Assembly (NCBI GenBank): GCA_022842065.1
Contig: JALHQH010000026.1
Coordinates: 62,001-126,000 of the forward strand
Source: Caldilineaceae bacterium
Lineage (GTDB): Bacteria > Chloroflexota > Anaerolineae > Caldilineales > Caldilineaceae
Length of the DNA stretch: 64,000 bases
Direction of reading: 5' to 3'
Shown: piece by piece, positions 44,101-52,079 of the stretch
Layout of the letters: each line of letters opens with the position of its first letter
Numbering within the stretch: the stretch's first letter is position 1
Position numbers and translations under genes: made by a program
The notes under the pieces: model-generated
Told to the model about the DNA's origin: nothing
What the model saw: only the letters and a program-made list of their open reading frames with translations
The model's database searches: none

Positions 44101-44969
44101 GCCAACACCAAACCCCAGCCCCGGCCAAACAATTCACGGCCGGCCAGGTAGGCGGCCCCAACCATGGCCACTCCCATTAGCACGCTCACCAGCCGGATCG
44201 ATTGGGTGGAGACTTCGATGTAGTGAAAAAAGAAGGCAATTAAATAGAGATAGTGGGCCGGGATATTGATCGATCCTTCAAAGATCGGTCGATAATTGGG
44301 ATCTTCCAAAATCCTTAACGCCAACAGACCGGCTTCGGCTTCGTCATACCAGGTGCCAAAGGGTAATTCGGCAAAACGCCAGAGCCGCATAAAAAGGGCG
44401 AGCGCCACAATCGCCAGCAGTAGGCCAATGCGCCACCAGCGTCCGGCGCCCGGCGCTTGGCCCGCTTCCGCCGCCGGCTCATCCGTTGTGTTATCGTCTG
44501 GACGTGGGGGCGTTTGCCGTTGAGCACCCCAGTCCAACAGAAAGCCAAAGAGGACGATCAGCAGCAAACTGGCCAGATGCAGCCACCACGCTGACATGGC
44601 CGGGCGTTCGACGTTCAGCTGAAAGGTGCGCAGGGACCAATAGGCCGCCCCCACTGCCAACAGCCCTGGCAGCAGCCGCCAGAGCAAGCTCCACCCGCCA
44701 CGTCCGCCCACGCGCGTCGCGACCGGCAGGGGCAGACGCAATTGCTGGCGAAACGGGATCACAAAGAGGAGAATTGCCACCCCATACAACAGGGCCGCTT
44801 CTTGTGAATGACCCGCATCAAGTTGCCCCTGCGCCAGATAGGCGAGGAGCAATGTACCCAACCCCAGGACAAAAGCGCGAAAAAGCGGTACATGGTGAGT
44901 TGGCACCCGCATGCGTTGCTTCACACTGACTGAGGGCACAGCGTGGATCGTATCGATTTTTTCAAGCAT
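41157..44969 (-). CDS. GT-C glycosyltransferase (GT39-like) with two PA14 domains and NHL propeller
   Basis: 1270 residues. The first ~600 hold many membrane helices. GTWYDEAEAG at about 206-215, in a loop between helices, is the acidic catalytic motif of GT39/ArnT-like enzymes. PA14-1 is at about 710-835 (LNARYYANEDWSAEP), PA14-2 at about 844-985 (GLLGKYYNNGDWQGPE; YRFGLESIDEAVLFIN), both sugar-binding type beta domains. An NHL propeller occupies about 1006-1270 (APKGVAVGPDNRLYVADTGN). It probably transfers a lipid-linked sugar at the membrane while the exterior domains bind glycans. First of five related giants. Confidence 0.8.
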   Translation of the reverse strand: MLEKIDTIHAVPSVSVKQRMRVPTHHVPLFRAFVLGLGTLLLAYLAQGQLDAGHSQEAALLYGVAILLFVIPFRQQLRLPLPVATRVGGRGGWSLLWRLLPGLLAVGAAYWSLRTFQLNVERPAMSAWWLHLASLLLIVLFGFLLDWGAQRQTPPRPDDNTTDEPAAEAGQAPGAGRWWRIGLLLAIVALALFMRLWRFAELPFGTWYDEAEAGLLALRILEDPNYRPIFEGSINIPAHYLYLIAFFFHYIEVSTQSIRLVSVLMGVAMVGAAYLAGRELFGRGWGLVLAFIVAVARWSVNFSRIGMYNISTPFFELLAIGLLLRAFRRGRYADYALAGVTLGLGLCFYVAFQLFIGVVLLFWLLMTLLQRGFLRRTWSGMLLTVVVATLVVMPIATFAYTKPDVYFARTNKTSIFAEKAPAGTLPPAIQQFCDQLSPAWATRCQYLPLIGENTRKHLLMFNASGDPNGRHNLPGEPMLDPWLATLLVLGLALSLVRFWRPRALLLLLWFGIMLLGGILSLGFEAPQSLRAIGTQPAVYLLALVPLHALWRAWRNSGGARYRGILIAPLVLLLLSIGYTNFNDYFYRQANDFAVWNAFSTPETLTANLLRDLDETTEPYVISYFHGHPTLNFIARGTQPYRRLETTDHLPIAWPTDKNVALITNADSRVIFEEAKHYYPNAHFEEFTPPAGGPTVLYYAYLTQNDLTSVQGLNARYYANEDWSAEPVVARHERTVQAEWPSQAPLPLPFSVEWEGVLDVSTYGMHQFFSQGPAQTELAIGERVVLSGTGAVNTALMLAEGKHTLRLRAVGGEGPVSLAWRSPDGGPEIVPPTALYVAPVTSNGLLGKYYNNGDWQGPETLARIDPQLNLYFHIPILPRPYTVEWTGKIAIPEAGIYRFGLESIDEAVLFINEQQLTATPIPNQYEEGSIELSAGLHDIRLRFADRTDHTHINLYWTPPFSGQQPIPAEVLFPPQGNYERIELPDLAQLTFNPNAPVAPVPVANQTLSGNIRLVADGFNAPKGVAVGPDNRLYVADTGNQRVVILSPDGETLGQLEPPTPFIEPFDLAVNPDGELFVLDPSAERLAHFDAAGTYIGDVPADQGVIGRSRGIGIDRQGVIWIANTPGGRIVAINAAGEIGQEIAIAPGEPSQPVDVVVGNDGAIFVTDAGLHKLIRFEATGQRSFAWDIPVANTVDSSHLAVAPNGYLYLSKPEPFLISERMGLGEETGNWSVLPANGNIVKPIGIAVDELGHIWFVDTVGGGLYVIEADLG

Positions 44970-44972
44970 AGC

Positions 44973-46097
44973 TTATTGCACCAGTAATTCAAGTGGATTG
45001 GTTAAGCGACCAAAATCACGAATTTCAAAATGGAGATGAGGCCCAGTGCTGTTTCCAGTGGAGCCGACCTGCCCCAAGGCTTCCCCCTGGGCCACCACCT
45101 GCCCTTCCGTGACAAAGAGTTCACTCAGGTGGGCATAGAGCGTAATATAGTCGATGTTGTGGTCGATGATCACAAAGAGCCCATAGCCCTGGTTATTCCA
45201 GCCGGCTCGTACCACGACCCCACGGTCAGCGGCGGTGACCACCGTGCCGGCCGGTGCGGCAATATCAATCGCCCGGTGATCATAGCGATACGGTTGGGTG
45301 AGCCAACCGGCCAGCGGCCAGGCAAAATTACCGCTGCCATAGGGCCAATTTTGTGGCACCGCCCCCGGCTGGCCGGCCGGCACAATCGCCCGATTTTCGC
45401 TGCGCCGCTGGTGTTCGGCAAAGGGGCCACCGACAGCCAATGCGACAAAGGGCGAGGTGTTCAGCGGCTGGCCCAACATCCAGGTGAGAAAATCATCGGT
45501 GTCGGTGCTGATAGTACCGAGAGTGGCTTGCCTGTCCCCTGGCTGGCTGCCTGGGGTCAAATCAATGCGCAGATAGTGGCCGGCGGTCAAGGTCACGGCC
45601 GCTAGCGGCGTTGTTTGCAGACCATTCCAGGGCAACCCATAGATCGCAGCCGCTGCTACCCCATAGTGTGTACTAATCGCCGCCAGTGTTTCGCCCACTT
45701 GCACTTGATGACAGAGGATCGTTGCTGTGGGAATCTCCAACTGATCCCCAATTACCAGTGGTTGGTTGACTTGAAAGGTGGGGGCAACGGCACAGGGCAT
45801 CTTGGCCAGATCAATGCCCACTTCCAGGGCAATGGTCAGCAGTGTATCACCTGCTTGTACGGTGTAACGCGGTTGCGCACTCTGTTCATGATAGCCGACT
45901 GTGTTCTCCCCACTCATCGTGCCGACAGGTGTACCCACCACTGGTGTCGGCGTGCTGATCGCATCCAGGGTAATAATCGTGTCTTGCCCTAAGGGCGCTG
46001 CCTGCCCAGCTCGTGCTCCCCAGAGCAAAAACACCACACTCAGCGCACTGAGCAACCCATATAGAATTGGATGCTGCCACTGGCGTTGGGTTTGCAT
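44973..46097 (-). CDS. LysM-M23 peptidoglycan endopeptidase
   Basis: 374 residues. A signal/anchor segment at about 11-34 is followed by two LysM modules (YTVQAGDTLLTIALEVGIDL, HQVQVGETLAAISTHYGV) and a C-terminal M23 domain at about 255-370. The zinc ligands are visible in YDHRAIDIAAP (H-x-x-x-D) and GPHLHFEIRD (H-x-H), so it looks active (LytM/NlpD-like). It cuts peptidoglycan cross-links and ends 3 nt before the GT39-like gene begins, so the two form an operon. Confidence 0.9.
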   Translation of the reverse strand: MQTQRQWQHPILYGLLSALSVVFLLWGARAGQAAPLGQDTIITLDAISTPTPVVGTPVGTMSGENTVGYHEQSAQPRYTVQAGDTLLTIALEVGIDLAKMPCAVAPTFQVNQPLVIGDQLEIPTATILCHQVQVGETLAAISTHYGVAAAAIYGLPWNGLQTTPLAAVTLTAGHYLRIDLTPGSQPGDRQATLGTISTDTDDFLTWMLGQPLNTSPFVALAVGGPFAEHQRRSENRAIVPAGQPGAVPQNWPYGSGNFAWPLAGWLTQPYRYDHRAIDIAAPAGTVVTAADRGVVVRAGWNNQGYGLFVIIDHNIDYITLYAHLSELFVTEGQVVAQGEALGQVGSTGNSTGPHLHFEIRDFGRLTNPLELLVQ

Positions 46098-46110
46098 GGT
46101 GGGTGATTGC

Positions 46111-46235
46111 GCTGTCAGCGGATTTCTGAGAACGGATTGAACGGAAATGCTGAGTGATAATCGGTTCTTTAAAGTAATGGTAGAACGGATACATGTTTGT
46201 ATCCGTTCAATCCGCTCCCCGAATCCGCTGACAGC
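46111..46235. repeat. Long double inverted repeat
   Basis: GCTGTCAGCGGATT (46111-46124) and CGGATTGAACGGA (46133-46145) are matched by exact complements at 46222-46235 and 46202-46214. The spacers differ, so two stems stack with internal loops. It fills the gap between the TIGR03663-like and M23 genes. Confidence 0.8.
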
Positions 46236-46238
46236 GTT

Positions 46239-49200
46239 CTACGGTACAGGTTGGAACGCTTGTACCCGATTGTTGTTGGCATCCGCCACGAGGACCACAT
46301 CAGTTTCGGGGTCAATTGCAATGCCGGTGGGCAGATCGAAGTTATTGGCCCCGGTGCCAAAGGTGCCAAAGCTGGCCTTGAGTTGCCCATCTGCGGCGTA
46401 GACCACCACTCGGTACAGCTGGGGGTCGGTGGCATAGAGATCGCCGTTGTTGGCCACGGCCAGATAAGGCTTGTTAAAGATCTCTTGCGATTCCCAGCCC
46501 GGTGCCGGCCACTCTGCTATAAATTCCAATGTGGGGCTCAGCTTTTGAATGCGCCGATTCCAGGTGTCAGCGACATAGACGCTGCCATCCTGCGGCGAAA
46601 CGGCCACGCCGACCGGCTCTTCAAAACGTCCCGTCACCACGCCGCCGCCGCCGATCTGCTGCAACGGCTCCCCCTCGGCGGTAAAGCGGATAATGCGCTT
46701 GTTGCCCGTATCCGCCACCAGCAGATTGCCTTCCAAGTCAATCGCGATGCCACGCGGCCCAAAGAGCGCATTGGCATCGCCTAACTCGCCGTTGGTGGTG
46801 TTGAAGATCCCCCACTTGCGCAGGAAGCGCCCTTCCGCGTCAAAGACCTGAATCCGACCATTCCAGGTATCGGAGACATAGATTTGCCCCGCCTGGTCAA
46901 CCGCTACGCCCCACGGCTCGTTAAACTGCCCATCGCCCAGCGTCAACGGGCCCGCCCCATCCGGATCGGTACAGCTACCGGCTTCCCCTTCATTCAGGCG
47001 ACAGGCCGAGCCGAACGCGGTGACATAGGTGCCTTCGCGGTCGAGGACGACAATCCGATTGTTGCCCGAGTCGGCGATGACCCGATTTCCGCCCGGCGCA
47101 ACCGCCAGTTCACGCGGGGTAAAGAGGGCGCGGTCGCCATAGACCCCATTATAGGTCGCCAGCGCCGCCAGATCGATCTCGTTGGTCCGTGCGATGGTAT
47201 CGACGGAATTGCTCGTATCAACGACCGGCGCCACCCCTAGATCCCAGATTTGCGTGGCCAGATCGCGGCGGACCCACATCTCGAATTCCTTGCGATGGGG
47301 CCATTGCGCGAGGTCGCGGTATTTGCTGTAATCATTGGTGTCCCGATAGCGCCGATAGAGGCCGATCTGAAAAATGCGCTCCCGTTGCTGGGGGTCGGTG
47401 ACGGCATTCCACAGCCGTTCCCAGGTCATGTTAAAGTAATCCATGTCGGGCCACCAGACGAGGCGATAGGTGCGCTTGACATAGTCGCGACTGACGTAGG
47501 GCTGCACTTTTGCAAAATTCTCCGGCCCGACGATGATGATCGGTGCGCTCATGCTGTCGCTGCTTGGCGCAGAACCATAGTACTTGTGATTGGGGTACAT
47601 GCGCATATACCAACTGAGCGGCCAGGAGCTTTCATTGTCATAGGCGACCACAATGTTACGGCCACCTGCCGTCCGCTCGCTGATCGAATCGATCTCACGC
47701 AGCGCCCGTTTGACATCCGGCGAAGCATGGGCATAAACCAGATACTCGGTTGCCATGTCGAAGTTGATATAGTTGAGCATGTAGGAGAAGCGGACCGTCA
47801 CCACAAAGAGCAGTGCGGTTAAACCAATGAAGAGTAGACGCAGGGCGGAGCGCCAGCGAATGGCTTCCCCCCAGCGCCAGATCAGATACCCTAAGCCCAC
47901 CGTCACCACCAGGGCAAGCACCCGTTGCGTCGAGGCCGCGACGGTACTCAGCGAGCGGTCAATCGACGGGGTGGTGCCAAAAAGGGCCAGCAGGGCAAAG
48001 ATCAGGGCTGGTGTCACGCCGATCAACCAGACGGCGTAGGTGGCACGCGCTTGCCCCCAATCGACGCGTTGGAGCAGGCGGCCCAACCACCAGCCACCGA
48101 CCACACACATGGTCAGCGCAATGTGGACCATCAACCAGGGCATCTTTTCCCCGGCCACCATGTAGGCCAGCCAGGTTGCGATGACCCACCAGATGCCAAA
48201 GACGGCAAAATAGACGCGTACCTGACGCTGGTGACCGGCACTAGCCGCCGGATCCAGTTGGGGCAGCCGCTCTGTGCGCACGCCTTCGGGTAGATCCGCG
48301 GCGGCGACGGGATCCCATTGCGGTTGGCGAATGAGACGATAGACAATCACCAACATCCCTACGCCACTCAATAGCCAGGGCAGGAATTCGTAGAGCCCAC
48401 CCAGCATGAGATAGTAATACCAGGGTTGGCCGCCGCGCGCGACCTCTTGTTGGGCCAACCAGTAACCCAGCGAGCCAACAATGCCGGTTGCCAGCCCATT
48501 GCGAATATTGGTGAGAAAAGTCGTAAAGAAGATGATCTGAATCACCCAGAAGATGCCCATGATCAGCGCCCAGCCCCGGAAGCCCACGCGTGTTGCGTCG
48601 TCCTCGTCTGTTTCGCTCTCTGCCCCTTGGCCGCCACTTGCTGTGGTTGATTGCGGGGCCATGCCGAACCAGAAATAGGCCAGCGCGGTTGAAAGGACAA
48701 AAAGCAGCAGGACCAGAATTGTGGTTAAGGTCATCTCGCCGGTGGTCCAGCCATTAATATTGTCGAACTTGTCTTTCAGATCCCAGCCAAAGGCCAAGGC
48801 CAGGAGAAAAGGCGAGACAAAGGGCAGGACGAGTGTCGCCATCAACACGACTAGATCCATGCTCGCATTGCGCCGTAATCGCTGCCAGTCGCCAGGGCGC
48901 AGTGCCAGGTAGACCAGCACCAGGGCGATGATCGCACCAATGCCCAGCCCAATTAGCCCAAACATCTCCGTGCGGTCACTCTGCTGTAACAGGGCTGCGG
49001 CTCCATCGCCCGCGTTGGTGGCTTGGTTGGCGAGGTCGCGCGCTTCAATATGCAACCAATACCAGAAGCCGCCGCCAAAGGCAACCGGCGCAACGGCGCG
49101 CCAGAGCTTGGCCCCAATGATCTGCCAAACGGCTAAGCCGGCAAAGAACATGCCCATGATCGCGCCATTCATGTAATGGACTTCTTTGGTAATAAAACCC

Positions 49201-49859
49201 CAGGCCATGCCCATCGCCATGAGCATCAGATAGCGGGGATGGCGTGTCTCCAGATAGCGAAAGGCTCCATAGGTCCAGATCAAGATGAAAAGGGCAATGT
49301 AAATATCGTTGCGAATATAACGGCTGTGGAAGAGCAGGCTCGGACTGATGGTGAGCATGATGGCGGCCAACAGCGCTCCCAGCCGGCCAATATAGCGTCG
49401 GAAGAGCCACATCATCCAGACCACGGCAATGCCATAGAGCACGGGGGCAATCCGCGCCGTGGTGTCATTGTCGCCAAAGAGGAAGTAGGCCAGCGCATTC
49501 ATATGAAAGAGCAGCGGCCCATGCATCATCGGGTTGTGCTCATATTTGCCATTGTCATAGAGATAGTACGAATAGAGCGCATGCAGACTTTCGTCATGGC
49601 TCATCGCGCGCGTCCCCACATCGACAAAACGCAGCACGGTGGCCAAGAGCAAAATCGTGACCCACGCCACCATCTCCCAATTTAGTTGCAAGATCGCAAA
49701 GAGCGAACGATCCAGCAGCGCCGGTCGCCACTCTTGGGTGGCGGCGCTTGACGCCCCGCCAAGATCAGTGGCCGCACTCTGTACCGCTACGGCTTGTCCA
49801 CGCATGGTTTCGCCCGTGCCCGTAAGCACACTATTTTGTACAATCTCTTTTGTTGTCAT
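46239..49859 (-). CDS. TIGR03663-like GT-C membrane protein with C-terminal NHL propeller
   Basis: 1206 residues. After a ~55-residue cytoplasmic N-terminus, about 12 membrane helices follow. The family signature MSHDESLHALYSYYLYDNG at about 86-104 holds the putative catalytic D-E, followed by HNPMMHGPLLFH. About 600-900 is an extracellular soluble part (NIVVAYDNESSWPLSWYMRM). About 906-1206 is an NHL propeller with six blades (PWGVAVDQAGQIYVSDTWN; PRGIAIDLEGNLLVADTGN). Known mainly from Chloroflexota; presumed glycosyltransferase. Confidence 0.85.
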   Translation of the reverse strand: MTTKEIVQNSVLTGTGETMRGQAVAVQSAATDLGGASSAATQEWRPALLDRSLFAILQLNWEMVAWVTILLLATVLRFVDVGTRAMSHDESLHALYSYYLYDNGKYEHNPMMHGPLLFHMNALAYFLFGDNDTTARIAPVLYGIAVVWMMWLFRRYIGRLGALLAAIMLTISPSLLFHSRYIRNDIYIALFILIWTYGAFRYLETRHPRYLMLMAMGMAWGFITKEVHYMNGAIMGMFFAGLAVWQIIGAKLWRAVAPVAFGGGFWYWLHIEARDLANQATNAGDGAAALLQQSDRTEMFGLIGLGIGAIIALVLVYLALRPGDWQRLRRNASMDLVVLMATLVLPFVSPFLLALAFGWDLKDKFDNINGWTTGEMTLTTILVLLLFVLSTALAYFWFGMAPQSTTASGGQGAESETDEDDATRVGFRGWALIMGIFWVIQIIFFTTFLTNIRNGLATGIVGSLGYWLAQQEVARGGQPWYYYLMLGGLYEFLPWLLSGVGMLVIVYRLIRQPQWDPVAAADLPEGVRTERLPQLDPAASAGHQRQVRVYFAVFGIWWVIATWLAYMVAGEKMPWLMVHIALTMCVVGGWWLGRLLQRVDWGQARATYAVWLIGVTPALIFALLALFGTTPSIDRSLSTVAASTQRVLALVVTVGLGYLIWRWGEAIRWRSALRLLFIGLTALLFVVTVRFSYMLNYINFDMATEYLVYAHASPDVKRALREIDSISERTAGGRNIVVAYDNESSWPLSWYMRMYPNHKYYGSAPSSDSMSAPIIIVGPENFAKVQPYVSRDYVKRTYRLVWWPDMDYFNMTWERLWNAVTDPQQRERIFQIGLYRRYRDTNDYSKYRDLAQWPHRKEFEMWVRRDLATQIWDLGVAPVVDTSNSVDTIARTNEIDLAALATYNGVYGDRALFTPRELAVAPGGNRVIADSGNNRIVVLDREGTYVTAFGSACRLNEGEAGSCTDPDGAGPLTLGDGQFNEPWGVAVDQAGQIYVSDTWNGRIQVFDAEGRFLRKWGIFNTTNGELGDANALFGPRGIAIDLEGNLLVADTGNKRIIRFTAEGEPLQQIGGGGVVTGRFEEPVGVAVSPQDGSVYVADTWNRRIQKLSPTLEFIAEWPAPGWESQEIFNKPYLAVANNGDLYATDPQLYRVVVYAADGQLKASFGTFGTGANNFDLPTGIAIDPETDVVLVADANNNRVQAFQPVP

Positions 49860-49888
49860 TAACTTTCCTACTCTGCTATAGGGAGGGA

Positions 49889-49982
49889 GGTATATTGGTA
49901 GATCGGTAAATCAGTATATCGGTAAATCAGTACTTCTATACCGATATACCAGTCTACCGATTTACCGATCTACCAATATACC
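49889..49982. repeat. Perfect 24-bp-arm GGTAAATC-type palindrome
   Basis: The arms at 49889-49912 and 49959-49982 (beginning GGTATATTGGTAGATCGGTA) are exact complements. Between them, further GTAAATCAGTA / TATACCGATATACC units pair imperfectly. Same family as 19583-19748. Lies in the gap between two GT-C genes. Confidence 0.85.
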
Positions 49983-49985
49983 GCT

Positions 49986-51866
49986 CTACTCTGCCGCCCC
50001 GGTTGCCACCCATAGGATCACTGCATCCTGCGGTGGGAGCGTGGGCGTTTTGTGATAAATCAGCCAGCGCAACAACAGGCGCCCCTCGCCGGTCCAGGCG
50101 TTGTTGAGTCGCGCTTGCAGGCGCTCACTAAAACTTCCTTCAACGGGCACGGGCGCAGCCTCGGTCACAAGTAGATCAGCGGGCAACCAGTGGTCGTGCA
50201 GCGCATAGCTACTGCCGACATAGCGACTGGCCAGTTGATCAATGCCTTGCGTATCCGGCCGCGTGATCACCACCGTTGGACTCTGACCGTCGATCAGGCC
50301 GGGGGCGAGCACCCATTGGAGGTTGCGCATCTCGCGCAGGTACCACCCCAAGACGGGATCGGGCGTACCGGCCATTTCGACCTGGATCGGCATTTGGGTG
50401 GCATCACCGACCCGTTGTGCGCTCAAACTTTGTACGGCGGCGGCTAGCCGTTCCACGTCGGGATTCGTATAGACCGCAAAAAAGCCATCCGGATAACGGA
50501 TGTCAAAATGATGATTGAGTGCCCAGCCACTGCTCAGGGTCCAAAGTAAGAGAATGACTCCTACCCCGCTCCCGGTGACCAGCCGCGCCTGTCTTCCATC
50601 CACCCAGAGGATAAAGGCAAGGACCAGCAACAGCATCAAAACAATGATAATCACCAGGGTGCGCGCCAGTAAGGCATCGATCTGCACATTGTTGGAAAAG
50701 GCCGCTAACCAGAAGCAGAAAGAGATAAAAAGAATGGTTAATACCCCAATCAGGAGCCCATTCTCACGCCAACTGATGCCCAACCGCGCATCGCGCCACA
50801 AGCTGTTGATCCCCTCGGCGGCCAGCAAAATCAAGGGTAGCCCGACCAGAGCCAGGATTAACGGCGACCGGCCAGGGACCAGCGCTAACAGGATGCCCCA
50901 AAGTAGCCAGAAGGTCAGGAAGCGGTTCCAGCGCTGTGCGCCAGGGGCTGTGGCCGTGCGCAAACGCGTCAACAGCCCAATGAAGCCAAAGACCAGCAGC
51001 AGCCCGGCTTCGAGCAACAAACGCAGCCAAAACCAGCTCAGCCCATATGCAGTTCCCTCGCCGCCGCTCCAGCCGCGTAGCCAGACGGTCAGGCTCGTGC
51101 TCAGCATCCCGAGGGTCTCTGGTTGGGCCAGCCAGCCTGTTGCCCCCAAAATGGCCAGCCCCAGTGCTAACAGCCAGGCGCTACGTTCGCTAAAGAGCGC
51201 ACGGCTGCGCGCCAGTGGCACCACGCTGATCATAAAAAAGGCCAAGATGGGCAACCAATTCCACATCTGTGGGCCGCTGACGACAAGCAGCGCAAAGCCG
51301 ACCGTGGCCAGGTAATACCAGTGGCGGGGCACCGCGGCTTCGTCCGGTACCGTGGCAAACTGAATCAGCGCGGTCAGGACCAACAGCCCTAGAAAAAGGC
51401 TCAGCCCCGTACTATCCGCCAACCGGCTGTAGGCGATCAGCCAGGGATCAATCGCGATCAGGCCGGCGGTAATCAGGGCCACATTGCGCCCCAGCCAACC
51501 GCGCCAATACCAGATCAACAGCACCGTTGCGCTGCCAAAACAGACCGGCAACAGCCGGGCCAGAAAGTCTGTGCCGCCCAGCGCCCAAAAGAGGAGCAGA
51601 TAGAGTGAATGGAACAAGGGACTACTGGGGCTTGTGCCCGTGGCGAAGGTGCTCCCGTTTGCCTCTAGCCATGCCCGCCAGACATTGGTCGCTTCGAGCG
51701 AGTTTAATGGTTGGTCAGTCAGCATAAAGCCGCGTAGCCCTGCTGCCAACAGCAGGAGGACGCCATAGAGCGCACGCTCAACCGTAAGCCACTCCCGCAG
51801 CGGCAGCCCCTGCATTTGCATTTCGATGTAACGATTTTCGACGCTACTTTGTCTGTTGATTGCCAT
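49986..51866 (-). CDS. GT-C fold (GT39/ArnT-like) membrane protein
   Basis: 626 residues from the ATG at 51866, preceded by AGGAAAGCGGAAG; an ATG eight codons upstream is the alternative. Roughly a dozen membrane helices, beginning ALYGVLLLLAAGLRGFML. NSLEATNVWRAWLEANG occupies the place of the first extracellular catalytic loop, with E in place of the usual D-E. The C-terminal 150 residues are a soluble domain (YTNPDVERLAAAVQSL, MPIQVEMAGTPDPVLGWYL). Presumed lipid-linked sugar transferase of the same locus. Confidence 0.75.
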   Translation of the reverse strand: MAINRQSSVENRYIEMQMQGLPLREWLTVERALYGVLLLLAAGLRGFMLTDQPLNSLEATNVWRAWLEANGSTFATGTSPSSPLFHSLYLLLFWALGGTDFLARLLPVCFGSATVLLIWYWRGWLGRNVALITAGLIAIDPWLIAYSRLADSTGLSLFLGLLVLTALIQFATVPDEAAVPRHWYYLATVGFALLVVSGPQMWNWLPILAFFMISVVPLARSRALFSERSAWLLALGLAILGATGWLAQPETLGMLSTSLTVWLRGWSGGEGTAYGLSWFWLRLLLEAGLLLVFGFIGLLTRLRTATAPGAQRWNRFLTFWLLWGILLALVPGRSPLILALVGLPLILLAAEGINSLWRDARLGISWRENGLLIGVLTILFISFCFWLAAFSNNVQIDALLARTLVIIIVLMLLLVLAFILWVDGRQARLVTGSGVGVILLLWTLSSGWALNHHFDIRYPDGFFAVYTNPDVERLAAAVQSLSAQRVGDATQMPIQVEMAGTPDPVLGWYLREMRNLQWVLAPGLIDGQSPTVVITRPDTQGIDQLASRYVGSSYALHDHWLPADLLVTEAAPVPVEGSFSERLQARLNNAWTGEGRLLLRWLIYHKTPTLPPQDAVILWVATGAAE

Positions 51867-51938
51867 TGCTTCCGCTTTCCTACCCATCATAGAGTCAAAC
51901 TAGTTTGTGACAGGTGCAGTCACTTTGGGGCAAGCCAT

Positions 51939-52000
51939 GTGCGTCGCACTGGTCAAGCGTTGTTTCGCCGCCTCGATCGCGTACGACCAGTGCGACGCAC
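51939..52000. repeat. 16-bp perfect inverted repeat
   Basis: GTGCGTCGCACTGGTC (51939-51954) and its complement (51985-52000), 30-nt loop. In the 213-bp gap between two GT-C genes. A hairpin without T tail, so a terminator is doubtful. Confidence 0.75.
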
Positions 52001-52079
52001 ACGAGTAAACAGAAACGTGCCCCCAAAACGAAATACACCTAATTTATGATATATGCATCGTGCCCACGTGGTTGCGCGC

